DNA of 64,000 bases from Mesorhabditis belari (lineage: Eukaryota > Nematoda > Chromadorea > Rhabditida > Rhabditidae): assembly GCA_958450365.1 (NCBI GenBank), contig CAUEEP010000904.1, positions 682,001 through 746,000 on the forward strand, read 5' to 3'. The translations under genes were made by a program, and so were the position numbers. The notes under the pieces were generated by a model. That model made no database searches. It was not told the origin of the DNA and worked only from the letters and a program-made list of their open reading frames with translations. Below are positions 11,315-22,106 of the stretch, piece by piece. Every line of letters starts with the position of its first letter. Position 1 is the stretch's first letter.

Positions 11315-14216
11315 ATGGGCCAATCACAAAGCACAGTGGGCGTGGCGGTGAGGAATCGTTCAGAGAAACGAATTCGCTGTCGAGTCGATGCCTCCCGTAG
11401 CTTTCTTCGGTATTCAGCGATTGATATAACCGGGAAAGTCAAATGTGCACTTGGTGAGTTTTAAAGTAAGCATGCGTTCATTCAGGCAATGAATTTCGTC
11501 ATTTGATTTCAACACATTTCAAACACACTTGATTTGACTTGAAAACCTCCTTTAGCTTTAGCCTTTTTAACCTCATCAAGTTTTGCATATATAGTCGACT
11601 TTCGATACAACAGTTTTGAAATTCTAAACCATCCCCTGGGTCTTTTCGTTGCTGCCCAGCCAAACGCAATCGTTATCCATTCAGGGCAGCAAAATTTGAG
11701 GCACATTTTAGAAGGGTTAAGTCGAAATTTTCAGTCCGGAGCGAATCATTAGGTCGAGAGTCGACTGTAAGACGGTGAAAATGTGTTTTTTTTTACTTCG
11801 GTAACGTTCTTGAAACAAATGATATGCTAATTTTCTCTTTGGTTCGGAAATCAGCTGATAAACACTTAACAATCGCGCCAACATTTCAAGCTTCAGGCTC
11901 AATTCTGACGAGTCTCTCGTATTCCTGAACCTTTGATGTATTTCACATTGTCGACACCGGCGCCTCATTCACCACGATTTCCAACGGGAATGAGATTCGC
12001 TTCGACTTTGCAAAAGATGAAAATATGCACGCTTTCCTCACTGTCTGGTCCGAGAATGATGACGGCTCATGGTCGATCTTTTGCGAGAATCATCCGGTGA
12101 TGAAATGCGGGAAGATCTTGATAAGCAAGAACATTCTCTGTCGACAAGAGTTTCTCCATACACATGGTCCATGGTGGTTGAATCAAGTGGTTGATCGAGA
12201 GGATGAGGCTGGTCGAGTTGTTGTCTACAATCGAACCACGAAAAACATTTGGGTTAGTTGAAGATGACATGGCTTATTATATAACAATTAATGCCACCAT
12301 AAGGTTCACTCTGGCAGTGAGATAAAGTCGGTGTGGCCATTGGTAGCACAGTCGCCCGGAAAACAAAAATCAAGGCTCGAGCTCGAGCCGGCGCTGCTCC
12401 TGTCGCTTAACTTGACTTGACTCTGCTCAACTTTTAAGATCTTCAGATGGCTTTCATTAACTGTATTGATAAGCCATATTTGGACAATCCATTTGCAACA
12501 TATCTGCTCAAGTTTGCAGGTCCGAATCGATGCCGATGGGATGGAGAAAACAAAAGAGACACTCGCTCAGTCGGTTGGAGCGTCAGCAGGTGAGGATAGC
12601 TTTCAAATTTTTAATATACAAAGTTCGCCAAAAGTTCTGTCACCTGGGTTTATAGATTTTAACCCAAATAGCAATCAACTTTCGATTTTTTCAGCTTGTT
12701 TTATGAATATGAAATAAAAACGTATAAAAAGCGTCAAATCAAATGTTCCTAGAAGAATTCTATCTTTTACTACAGTCGAATTTCGATACAACAAACTGCA
12801 AGGGACCGGCCGAAGAGTTCTTATATCGAAGTGTAGGATATATCGAAATTCGTTGTATAGAAACAAAGAATCATTGGTTTTTTTTGATCAATTCGCTTTA
12901 TAGAAGTTTTTGTAACAAATCTATTTTGAAAACAAGTTGGAAAAACAACTCCGTGACGCTTCTTGAATTATCCAGCCAACCGCCAATCGCTTGAAAGTAG
13001 CTAATTCCTTCCAAGCTTGCCAAATCCATCACTTTCTCTCGAAGCAGATTGCCGTCAACAAGCAGATTCTCTCGGAGCAGATTCTCTCGAGGCAGATTGC
13101 CGTCGCTTTGGCTTCGCATTTGCTTGAGCCAAATAAGCACAGATTCTTCGATTGATTCGTATTTGCTCGTCTTCAATCGTGCTCTTTTTGCAACTCCTCC
13201 TTTATCGGTCATTTCTTAAGAGTTGTTGAAATCGTTGATCGCGGCAATTCGAAGTCCTTCGTCAATTCAGCCTTCGCCTTTCAAAGTTGATTGATCGAGT
13301 ATTCGCTTCTTCAAAGCCAAATCGATTGATCGACACGTTGACTTTCCTTGCTTCATCACCTAAAATATAAGAATGTTTTCAAAAATTAAAGTATAAAAAG
13401 AAAATTAAGTACACTTAAGATAAAAAACGTTACAAGTAGTAAGCAAGTAGTAAGCAAGCTATTTAAAGCAAAACATTTCAAATTCAGCAAGCTGTTTAAA
13501 GCAAAACATTTCAAATTCAGCAAGCTCTTTAAAGCAAAACATTTCAAATTCAGCAAGCTATTTAAAGCAAAGTATTTCAAATTCAGTAAACAATTAGATA
13601 TTCAGTCAAAAAGCAGAAATCCATTTTGCTTTGCCTATATTTTAGGGAGGTTTGAGGGAACTTTTGGGAACTTTTCAAAAGGGAACTTTTGGCGCACCCT
13701 TTAGAATGTTTATTTTTAGCCGATTCAAGCAAATTGTCTCTTTCGACCGAGCGGAAAGTCTACTATCGAGCTGATCAAGGAAAGGGATATACATTGGTGA
13801 GAAATTGTGGACTGACCAGGGATTTTACTGTTTTCTATGTGAACATCTCGAACAATATTTTCTACATTTCGATCGACTATGAAACGGAGTGTGAGTTTTT
13901 TGAGTAAAGAATTGAATGGCATTTGCAAATGGCCACATTTCGTTTGCTTATAGATACCGAAATAAGTTTAGCCGGCAAGCTGGAGACACATTGTGTCAAT
14001 CATTCGACTCGTTTCTTAACGGGTGAAGAATCGACGCCAGATGTGATGACAAAAGGCGTTAAACTGCGCAGCTATCAATACTCGAGTTCATCTTTCGCCA
14101 CCGTTGCTCACACTCCACATATCTATGTGAGCGATGAGGGGACGGGCGTCGAATTTCATCTCAAACATCAGCCACACTTCTTCGAAAAAGGTTTCTTTGA
14201 GAAAAAAACACGGTAA
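11315..14216 (+). CDS. Unrecognised gene with repeated NRT/DAD-type motif
   Basis: Exons supported by matching phase: 11315-11453 (MGQSQST start, a possible N-myristoylation site), one ending at 12252, 12520-12589, 13720-13890 and 13954-14216. Two segments resemble each other: VAVRNRSEKRIRCRVDA in exon 1 and VVVYNRTTKNIW+VRIDADG across exons 2-3, suggesting a duplicated domain. I do not recognise the family. The exon ending at 12252 reads openly from about 11953 (TGASFTTISNGNEIRFDF), but no AG acceptor fits phase 1 from exon 1: every upstream frame meets a stop. Either an exon is missed, or the acceptor is mutated and the gene is damaged. The last intron but one contains a pogo/Tigger relic. 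AATAAA follows the stop by 7 nt. Confidence 0.55.
11593..11771. repeat. Small pogo/Tigger-type MITE
   Basis: Left end AGTCGACTTTCGATACAAC and right end GTCGAGAGTCGACTG resemble the ends of the Tigger-type relic at 12773 (CAGTCGAATTTCGATACAAC). No coding potential. Confidence 0.5.
12336..12400 (+). repeat. tRNA-like fragment
   Basis: An A-box-like TGGCCATTGGTAGCACAGTC is followed by GGCTCGAGCTCGAGCC in B-box position. Lies in an intron of the MGQSQS gene. Confidence 0.4.
12773..13370 (-). pseudogene. pogo/Tigger-type transposase relic (CENP-B-like N-terminus)
   Basis: Read on the - strand from about 13360: SIDLALKKRILDQS, an STIST stretch with LKK (first, Psq-type HTH), then KRARLKTSKYESIEESVL, IWLKQMRSQ, LLREKVMDLASLEGISYFQA and GGWLDN (second, Tc5/CENP-B-type HTH). 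Stops and a frame change separate the parts. At 12773 the end CAGTCGAATTTCGATACAAC next to TA fits pogo-family termini. The catalytic region is absent. The repeat of GENLLRE-like units inside (13040-13100) is a local expansion. Confidence 0.7.
13455..13585. repeat. 33-bp minisatellite
   Basis: Four units containing AAAGCAAAACATTTCAAATT, in the intron before exon 4 of the MGQSQS gene. Confidence 0.9.
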
Positions 14217-14223
14217 AGCTTTT

Positions 14224-14229
14224 AATAAA
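14224..14229 (+). promoter_or_regulatory. Polyadenylation signal AATAAA
   Basis: AATAAA starts 8 nt after the TAA at 14214-14216; spacing is short but compatible with nematode 3' ends. Confidence 0.5.
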
Positions 14230-14313
14230 GCGTTGTTTTTGTTTACATAAGCTAAAAGAGCATCATCTATTTTTAATTTAACATTTAAGCAAAAATTAGA
14301 AAATTACAGCTAT

Positions 14314-14580
14314 TACCGTAAATACTGTAATAGTCCCCACAGCCATAATGACGGTGTGGAGCGTTGCGTAGTCTAGCTTTGAACAAGTTTTTCTCGACAC
14401 TGGTTTATGCTACAATGCGCTCTTAGGTATCAAAAAATAGCCCTGAATTTCAGCTATTTTTTGATACCAAAGACGCATTTTTTGAAAGTACGGGTGCTTT
14501 GAAAAAAATGAAATACCAAAAAACTTTTGCGACTACGCGACTGTACGAGGGCGTGGGGTACTATTACAGTATTTACGGTA
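14314..14580. mobile_element. MITE, TACCGTAAATACTGTAATAG family, copy 1
   Basis: Near-perfect ends TACCGTAAATACTGTAATAG and complement; an inner palindrome surrounds CCCTGAATTTCAG. A truncated second copy follows at 14637-14754 in the same orientation; full copy at 30518, variant at 62235. Confidence 0.85.
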
Positions 14581-14636
14581 TGTACTTTATGCGCTTACAA
14601 GCACAAGCTCTTTGGCTTACTTTTCGCCAATCTACC

Positions 14637-14754
14637 TACCGTAAATACTGTAATAGTACCCCATCTCCATAATGACAGTGCGGAGTGTTGTGTAGTCTAG
14701 CTTTGGACGCTTTTTTCTCGACACTGGTTTACGCTACAATGCGAGCTTAGGTAT
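14637..14754 (+). mobile_element. Truncated copy of the same MITE
   Basis: Starts with the same terminal sequence and matches copy 1 through the CTCGACACTGGTTTACGCTA block, then breaks off. Confidence 0.75.
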
Positions 14755-14984
14755 AGTTAACTAATTGGGGTAGATGTTAAGCGAAGCCAACAAGGTTATG
14801 CCACAAAATGGCCGCAGCAGATTTTGACGCCGTAGAGGTGCAAACGTATTGACGGTAGATTGATCTTTACAATTATTTCCAAATTTTTCTTTCCATCGAA
14901 AAGAATTCTTTACTAAATTTGTTGCGTCATAAACTATTAAAAAAGTCTATAATTTCTTTACAAAATGGCTTTTGAGAGAAAGCT

Positions 14985-15105
14985 CAAAGCTCGCCTCAAA
15001 GCTCGCCTCAAAGCTCGCCTCAAAGCTCGCCTCAAAGCTCGCCTCAAAGCTCGCCTCAAAGCTCGCCTCAAAGCTCGCCTCAAAGCTCGCCTCAAAGCTC
15101 AACTC
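14985..15105. repeat. 12-bp minisatellite
   Basis: About ten perfect units of GCTCGCCTCAAA. The unit is a multiple of three and stop-free, which explains the long overlapping open frames. Confidence 0.95.
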
Positions 15106-15109
15106 GGTA

Positions 15110-16555
15110 AAAACTCATTTTTGTGTAAAGTTTTTAATGATTTTTTTAAAGAAAACGGTTGGACAAATCGTTTTCAAATTTTACAGACTTATGTAATCAA
15201 ATGAGCTCTATCTTTTTTCTATTAACACCAAAATAGATTTGTATTGAAGAAAGCGTCCAAATTGTGACTTCGGTATCGGAGCAGTTTTGGGTGCTCGTCT
15301 TTGCGCCTTTGAAAATCCACAAAAAGAACTACTTCCAAGAATTGAAGCCAAAAGCCTTCTCAAAAGCCATTTTGCAAAGAAACAATTAACCTTTTTAATA
15401 GTTCACATAGAAATTTTGTTGGTGGTGGCATTATTTTTAAAAGAGATTTGGCAAAAAAGGTTAAAGACTTATGCATCAGCTTAATATATTTCAATTGTTG
15501 GTTATTACAGGATACTGAATTCTCTCCCCTCCTTGCCTCTAAAAAATCTACCAGAAAACCACAAACCATTGCATGAAAAACTGTGATTATTTTGTTAAAG
15601 CATTGAAAGAAAATTTTATTTTGCTCTTTGATAGTTGCTTATATTTTTACTAAATAAATCTCCCAGTTTACTTCAAAAGTGTTATTTTTAATTATATTTA
15701 AACGGGGTATAAGTAGCTAAAAATGACGCTATAAAAATACAAAATACAGAAAATACGGAAAACAAATTCAAAATTCAAAATTGATTTTGCTAACTACTCA
15801 TCCGTCAGGTATAAACATAGATTGAAACTTTTCTCACTAGAAACCTTAGAACCACCCCCGTCTTATCATAGATTTGGTTGAGTGCTTTAAAATTGTAAAA
15901 GGAAAACATCAAAACCCTCTTTTTAAAACATCAAAACCCTCTTTTTTTCGACTAAACTCGAGGCTTTTGGCGACTAGGCGTGGCTATTTTATCTTGCATC
16001 CCGAATCTGCTTCGTTTGAAAAATTTCGAGCAACTTGGCCAGCTGGATTTTGAAAAATTTTGTCAGTGCAACTGTGCAACTTGTCAGTATCCCACTGGAC
16101 TACTGGATGATCCCTCCCTTTGTCTTCGAGGATTTATCCCCAGAACGGAATTGAACAAACCAGTTTGCACAGATCCGTAGTGTAGCTGATCCTTCCACAT
16201 AAGTATTCTCAATATTAGCTGAACGCTATAGGTTCTTTTGTCGTTGTAGAAATTCGTACAACATAACGAAAGATCTCCAGCTGGTAGATTTTCAATAGTT
16301 AGAAAAAAGTTAAGTAAAATGCGAAAAACCAAATATGTTAAAAGTGAAAGTCCATTGTTTTCGCAAGAGTGAATGCTCATTTACCTACTTTCCACAAACT
16401 CCCTCATGTTTGTTTAAATCCCTGGAATTTAATTTGAAAAAACCTGTCAAGTCACACCCACAATAGAAAATTGATCGGTTGCTATATATTCAAAAGCTTT
16501 TCAATTATGAAATCGCTCTCACAATTTACTACAAGTCCGCTTTCACAATTTACTA
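15110..16555. other. Intergenic, little seen
   Basis: A weak remnant of the 7370-type element lies near 15215-15265. At 16067-16180 an acceptor-like TTTGTCAG opens a short Cys-rich frame (CNCATCQYPTG...LNKPVCTDP, stop 16178); it has no partner exon and is not called. The rest is plain AT-rich DNA. Confidence 0.4.
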
Positions 16556-16558
16556 TTA

Positions 16559-17134
16559 GGTATGTGAAAAAGTAATCCACGTTTTTTATTTTTATTTTGA
16601 TTAAATAAATATATCTAAACAATTTTTAATTTTTTGTGAACGATATATATCGTTTAAAAGCTTATTTTTTCCTCTTTCGAATGATATATTCATTTTGTTA
16701 AAAGGACGACAATAAACTACTTTAATTTTAGTTTGAAAATCGTATACACAAGTATCGTTATTCGGTCAAATTTGCTTTATGAGTTCAAAAATGGGTTGAA
16801 AGCTGCGGAGGCTGCACGTCGAATTCGGAATGCGTTTGGCGAAGACGCCGTTATTGATGATACCGCTGGGTTTTGGTTCCGACGATTCAAAGGTGGTAAT
16901 GAAAGCCTAGAAGATGAAGAGACCACGTGCCGGTCGCCCTGAAACCTGTTCTGATGACCAAATAAGACGCTGTCTTCTCGAAAACCCTCGTTCAACCTCT
17001 TTAGAAATAGGTCTTACATTAAATTGTGATGGATCAACCGTAAGGAAACGCTTGAATGCCATGAATTTTATTTAACGAAACTTATGGTCTATTATATTTA
17101 AACGTTAAAAACGTGGATTACTTTTTCACACACC
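16559..17134 (+). mobile_element. Internally deleted mariner with intact ends
   Basis: Ends GGTATGTGAAAAAGTAATCC (16559) and GGTGTGTGAAAAAGTAATCC (complement, ending 17134) are flanked by TA. At 576 bp it is under half of a full mariner. It sits inside a small array of TTTCACAATTTACTACAAG units that continue on both sides. Confidence 0.9.
16733..17073 (+). pseudogene. Mariner transposase N-terminus, frameshifted and truncated
   Basis: The first HTH is well preserved (LLYEFKNGLKAAEAARRIR, FGEDAVIDDTAGFWFRRF, GNESLEDEE). A one-base frame change near 16920 leads to RPETCSDDQIRRCLLENP and STVRKRLNAMNF, then a stop. The whole DDD catalytic domain is deleted. Better preserved than the 1.56-kb relic, and a different lineage by its ends. 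Confidence 0.85.
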
Positions 17135-17723
17135 TAATACAAGAATTCGCTTTCACAATTTACTACAAGTCCGCTTTCACAGTTTACTACAAGAATTCGC
17201 TTTCACAATTTACTACAAGTTCCAATAATTTCCGTTTTCAACTTCATGTTATATGTTAAAGCAATGTAAACTGAAAAAAAACTGTAAACTGAAAAAACTA
17301 TTCTCTAAAATGTATATCATTATGTTTAAATCATTATGAATAAATATTAGATTACAATTTTTAAAAAAAAAAAGACAGAAGTTTATGCTTTTCATTGATA
17401 AAGCTTGTCCGATCTTTGATTTTAAATCTTCTTTCATTCTCATTTCATTCATTCTCATTCGTCTCATTATTCCACAAGTCTTGGCCGGATTTAGCACTTT
17501 CTTTTCTCAAATTTGCTAGTGAAGTGCACAAGCTTATGAAAAAAAAAATGGAATGGAATTTCTTTTTTTTTCGTTTCAACGTATCAATTCACAGGTTTAC
17601 AGCGGCTTCTTGCCTATTTCTAAATGTTCTGTGAAGCGGAAAAGAAGCTGATCTCAAAGTGCTGCTTATCTCAAATTTGCAAGCTCATTTTATGACAAAA
17701 AGATAAGCCTCATTCGGCTCCTG

Positions 17724-17729
17724 TTTCAG
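17724..17729 (+). promoter_or_regulatory. Probable spliced-leader acceptor
   Basis: TTTCAG lies 7 nt before the kinase ATG with no upstream exon needed, the typical position of a nematode trans-splice acceptor. Inference from position and consensus only. Confidence 0.5.
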
Positions 17730-17736
17730 AACGAAA

Positions 17737-20661
17737 ATGTCGAAATATGAAAAGCGTTTTATTGGCGGTGGAGCTTTTGGGAATGTTTTTGAATTGGTTG
17801 GGCACAATCCGTGAGTTGAAATTTTGGGAATTTCTCAAGTTCTAGCCCTAGATTGGCCAAAATTGGGCTTTCTGATTTTTTTGGAGGTAAATCTCAAGTA
17901 TATCCCCTAAAACAGTGCCTTTTAGTTCTGAACCAGAGCCACAGTACTGAACCAGAGCCACAGTACTGAACCAGAGTCACAATTATAGCGCCACACTTTA
18001 GAGGGCCTAAATTGGCCAAAATTGTATCAATCGTTCTGATTTTTTTGGAGATAAATCTCAAGGATATCCCCTAAAACGGTGCTCATTATCTAATCGATTC
18101 AAGCTTTCGACTTTTTTCTATGACCTTGCAAAGTTGTGAGCCAAGTATTGCTCCGTACGCTACTCATTTCGCTACTCATGCGATTTTTGAGAGCTATCTT
18201 GTCAAAATCACGTTGAGATTGAATTTATTATGTTAATAAACAAGCTTTCATATGCTATTCACACGAAAAATCAGAGCAATTGACTCAATTTTCGCCAATC
18301 TAGGCCAATCTACGGCGCTATAATTGTGGGCCACCCTTTAGGAATAATTCAAAAGCTTTACATGCTCTTTACAATGCTACACATATGTCACAAATGTTCA
18401 GCGTTTTTAGAGAAAATTCTAAGCCCTTAAAGCCAATTCTCCAATCAGAAAGCCCGGGAAATAAAAGCCGTTTCATTTTGGGACAGAGTGCCCAAAAGTT
18501 TTCGCACAACTTTTTGTAAAAGCTAGCAAATGTCGATCTTATTTCAAAAGTGACAAGTGCTATATAGCAATTTAAAGTCCAGAATCTTGGCTATATTCAC
18601 ATATCAAAGGCTTTTTAATTGGAGTCACACAACTCATGTGACAAGTTTTTGAGTGACAACGAGTAGTGCTCACTTAAACACTTCTCACATGAGTTATATA
18701 GCTCCAATTAAAAAGCTTTTTGGTATGTAAATGTAGCCAAGATTCTGAGCTTTAAATCGCTATATAACACTTGTCACTATTGAAATAAGTTAGACATTTG
18801 CTAGCTTTTAAAAAGGTGGACGAAAACACTCACTCATTTGCACTCATTTGTCATCTCATTTTAGTCATCTCATCCCATTGTAGTCATCTCATTTTAGCCC
18901 AGCTGTGGTCAAATATATCGCTTGCTTCCCTAATGAGAATCTCCTTACTTTTCAAAGAGAATATGACATTTTACGGGGCTTAACTCACCCAAATGTCGTC
19001 AAAGTTATCGAGACTCAAATCGTTGACGATAATCTTGGAATCGTCATGGAATACTGTCAACAAGGGCCGTTAAATGAGTGTCAGTGAATTTGAGCGGTTT
19101 TTTTTTCTTTTAATCCATCTTTTTAGTGGTATTTGATACGTTAATAATCTACACAATGAGAACCGCTATCGTTTGGGGAAGGCAACTTTTTGATGCCATT
19201 GATTGTATGTATAGAATTTATCATCTTGTTCATCGAGACATACAACTTGAAAAGTGAGTTCAGCGCTCTATTATTGTACTTGAACAGCAGATATTCTGTT
19301 GATCTTTGTGCTGTAGTTTGGCTTCGAATCTATCCTAGCCGGAACGCATTACAGTACTCTTGTTATACAGGAATGAACTTGCCGTATTGTTGCTGTACTG
19401 TTCTGTACTGTTGCTGTACTGTTGCAAAAAGCTGTACTGTTGTAATAACTTGCCGTAGCCATAGCCTGGCCTGGCATAGACATAGCCTGGCCTGGCATAG
19501 ACATAGCCTAGCCTAGCATAGCCATAGCTTGGCCTAGCCATAGCCTGGCCTGGCATAGCCATAGCCTGGCCTGGCCTAGCCATAGCCTGGCCTAGCATAG
19601 CCATAGCCTGGCCTAGCCATAGCCTGGCCTGGCCTAGCCATAGCCTGGCCTGGCATAGCCATAGCCGGGCCTGGCATAACCATAGCCTGGCATAGCCATA
19701 GCCTGGCCTGGCCTAGCATAACCATAGCCTGGCCTAGCATAACCATAGCCTGGCCTAGCATAGCCATAGCCTGGCCTGGCATAACCATAGCCTGGCATAG
19801 CCATAGCCTGGCCTGGCATAGCCATAGCCTGGCCTGGCCTAGCCATAGCCTGGCCTAGCATAGCAATAGCCTGGCCTGGCATAACCATAGCCTGGCATAG
19901 CCATAGCCTGGCCTGGCATAACCATAGCCTGGCCTGGCATAGCCTGGCCTAGCATAACCATAGCATAGCCATAGCCTGACCTAGCCATAGCCTGACCTAG
20001 CATAGCTATAGCCTGGCCTAGCCATAGCCTGGCCTAGCATAACCATAGCCTGGCCTAGCATAGCCATAGCCTGGCATAACCATAGCCTGGCCTAGCATAG
20101 CCATAGCCTGGCTAAACCCACATTTAAGTAATTGAATCAACTCCGAACATGCGCAACTCAACCGATCTCCCAGCGATCATCAAACTTTAGATCTATTTTT
20201 AGTATTTTTGTGACTGACGATTTTCGGTTGAAGATTGGAGATTTCGGTTTGAAGAGACTTATTGAAAGGGCTCGTCCTGGCTCTTCTGTGACCACAAATC
20301 GTTATATGAGTCCCCCGCTTTGGGATGAAAAGAAAATTGTAGACAAACAAAAGGTTAAAAATTGAGATTTTATTAAGAATTTATTGTTAAGAAGAAATAT
20401 TGTTTTAGGCCTTTCATAAAAATGATGTTTACGCGTTGGGGCTCGTTTTTTGGACAATAATCGAACGAAGGTTTGGACTATTTTGCACGAAAAATGAAAG
20501 ATTTTCTTAATAGGATGGTTTGGGGTGAATACAATGTTTCGGGCGCTTTTCACCGGGATTATTTCATTGCCGATATATCTACTGGAAAGCTAGCCCAACT
20601 GGAAAAGGCTATTTGTCCAAAAGATGTTCAGGAAATCGTTGAGCGGTGGGTTTTGGAATAG
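17737..20661 (+). CDS. Small protein kinase-like gene, HRD Lys replaced by Gln
   Basis: Six exons join in phase: 17737-17810, 18898-19079, 19127-19253, 20203-20353, 20409-20470 and 20514-20661, giving 247 residues, about one kinase domain. Visible in order: glycine loop IGGGAFGNVFEL; VVKYI with the beta-3 Lys; a Glu in FQREYDILRGLTHPNVV; MEYCQQGPLNE hinge; VHRDIQLEN catalytic loop (Asn completed across the intron); KIGDFG; TTNRYMSPP in place of the usual APE; NDVYALGLVFWTI (helix F). The catalytic-loop Lys (HRDxK) is Gln, and the APE Glu is missing, so activity may be reduced or absent; Lys, Glu, both Asp and Asn are kept. The 43-nt intron before the last exon is required because the unspliced frame hits a stop. 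The subfamily is unclear. Intron 3 contains a minisatellite of about 660 bp. Confidence 0.75.
17850..18083 (+). repeat. Direct duplication in kinase intron 1
   Basis: Two copies (about 17851-17930 and 18004-18083) share ATTGGCCAAAATTG and ATCCCCTAAAAC blocks, separated by three units of CTGAACCAGAGCCACAGTA. Confidence 0.7.
18490..18830. repeat. Foldback element in kinase intron 1
   Basis: Arms 18525-18660 and 18675-18815 are reverse complements (GACAAGTGCTATATAGCAAT and its partner). The arms resemble parts of the 9.44-10.17 kb foldback (AAGTGTTATATAG, CAAAAGATCTTTGATTGGA), so they may belong to one family. Confidence 0.7.
19455..20115. repeat. Minisatellite, CCATAGCCTGGCCTGGCATAG-type units
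   Basis: More than 25 variable units built from CCATAGCCTGG and CCTGGCATAG/CCTAGCATAA half-units, filling most of kinase intron 3. It yields long open frames on the - strand that are not genes. Confidence 0.95.
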
Positions 20662-20721
20662 TTTTAAATGAGAGAAGTAAGTAGGAAAGAAAAGATTCGT
20701 CTGCAAAGCGCTTCAGGGAGT

Positions 20722-20765
20722 TTCCTTGTACCAGGGAAGACTCGAATCCCCGCACATCCGCGCGA
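20722..20765 (-). repeat. tRNA-like fragment
   Basis: B-box-like CGGGGATTCGAGTCTTCCC on the - strand; only the 3' half of a tRNA-like sequence is visible. Confidence 0.4.
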
Positions 20766-21179
20766 AAATATGTTTTCTATATATAGGATTTTTACATTTG
20801 AATAGCCATTCGACCCAGAAAAATGTGTTGAATTTGAAAATGAAAGAATTTTTGAAATCTCTTTGATACATTCTTTAAAAATCGAGTTTTACTGGTTCTT
20901 ACAGTGTTAAATTTCAGCCATATTTTATTGTCGGAGCTAAATCTTGAAAACAAAAGCCTAAAAGAAAAATGTAAATCACAGGTTTTATTCTACGGGATTT
21001 TCTCGATCTTTTGATACCAAAAACATAAAAATTGATAAATCCTACAAAAAGTTATAACATCTTGAAAATAAAAATGTAGTTTGTGGGTTATGGCGAACTA
21101 TAACGTGGATAAATTACCGTAACCTGACAAAGAAAAAAAGTAAAATTGAATTTTGACAAAAATAACAAAAAAATGGTTT

Positions 21180-21450
21180 GATTGACCTATAGAAGTTCGG
21201 GAAATTCGCATATTCTTTGCCATCCTGACCTGCGAACTGTCAAGTGGCTGTCAAGCGGCTGTCAAGTGGCTGTCAAGTGGCTGTCAAGTGGCTGTCAAGT
21301 GGCTGTCAAGTGGCTGTCAAGTGGCTGTCAAGTGGCTGTCAAGCGTAGCTGATCTCGAACTTTCTTGATATTAGCCTTGGTGACAACAATCGCTTTACCA
21401 CCATGTCCGGGACGATCAGAATTTGTTCCTAACCCTTGAAAGCGTTTGAT
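21180..21450 (-). pseudogene. Tc1-like transposase fragment, copy 1 (with 11-bp array inside)
   Basis: On the - strand it repeats the end of copy 2: FQGLGTNSDRPGHGG, then the KVRDQLR helix and an AKNMRIS-like segment, but between them about ten tandem 11-bp units (TGTCAAGTGGC) have grown where copy 2 has a single related sequence. No catalytic domain. Confidence 0.7.
21238..21345. repeat. 11-bp minisatellite inside the transposase fragment
   Basis: About ten units of TGTCAAGTGGC (one TGTCAAGCGGC), bounded by sequence that is contiguous in copy 2. Confidence 0.95.
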
Positions 21451-21599
21451 CGTATTAGAAATTATTATTAGAAAATGTATTAGAGAAATATAGAGTTTAC
21501 AGGGGGTCCAAGATTACGGGGACTAAAGAAGAAACGTAAGAAATGGCTTTTGCTGGCTGACGTAAGAAACTGGCTTTTGGAAAACTTACATTCCAAGAC

Positions 21600-21905
21600 G
21601 ATTTTCGACAATACGGCCTATAGAGGTTCGAGAAATTCCCATATTCTTTGCAATCCTGGCCTGTAAACCAGCTTTCAAGCGTAGCTGATCTCGAACTTTC
21701 TTGAACTTGATTAGCCTTGGTGACAACAATCGCTTTACCACCATGTCCGGGACGATCAGAATTTGTTCCTAACGCTTGAAAGCGTTTGATCGCGTTGCAA
21801 ACAAGTTGCTTGCGTATCATCAATCGCTTAGAGATATCCATTGGCAGAACACCACGCTTGTGTAGGTCGATGATCGCATCTCAGGACACTAACTTCTTGG
21901 CCATT
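21600..21905 (-). pseudogene. Tc1-like transposase N-terminus, copy 2
   Basis: Starts ATG at about 21904 (MAKKLVS, stop, DAIIDLHKRGV), then PMDISKRLMIRKQLVC, NAIKRFQALGTNSDRPG, and after a frame change KVRDQLRLKAGLQARI and AKNMGISRTSIGRIVEN: the two HTH motifs of a Tc1-family DNA-binding domain. A stop and a frameshift inactivate it; the DDE domain is absent. Confidence 0.75.
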
Positions 21906-21999
21906 CTAAAAAGAGATTTTTGAGAAAAAATAGTAAGTAAATAGTTAAATAATAATAATAATAAGTTAAATAATAGGTCAGTTCGGCCATTCCCTTGTG

Positions 22000-22040
22000 A
22001 GTCTAGCGCACTACTATTGAGCTACCCGGCACAGTGAAAT
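22000..22040 (-). repeat. tRNA-like fragment
   Basis: A-box-like GGGTAGCTCAATAGTAGTGC on the - strand followed by an anticodon-arm-like segment; 3' half not visible. Confidence 0.4.
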
Positions 22041-22106
22041 CGTCTCTTCAAAGAGCACACAGATAGCAAATCCTCACTCTCACAGAATAAATAAATCTCT
22101 TTTCAG

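Noticed and set aside
16067..16180. Short Cys-rich frame
   Set aside because: Six Cys in 38 residues and a fair acceptor, but no upstream exon, signal sequence or family match.
19335..19888. Met/Pro/Gly/Gln-rich repeat proteins on the - strand
   Set aside because: Translation of the minisatellite in kinase intron 3.
21238..21345. Possible CRISPR array
   Set aside because: Units are contiguous with no unique spacers; eukaryotic minisatellite. The same holds for all other arrays here.
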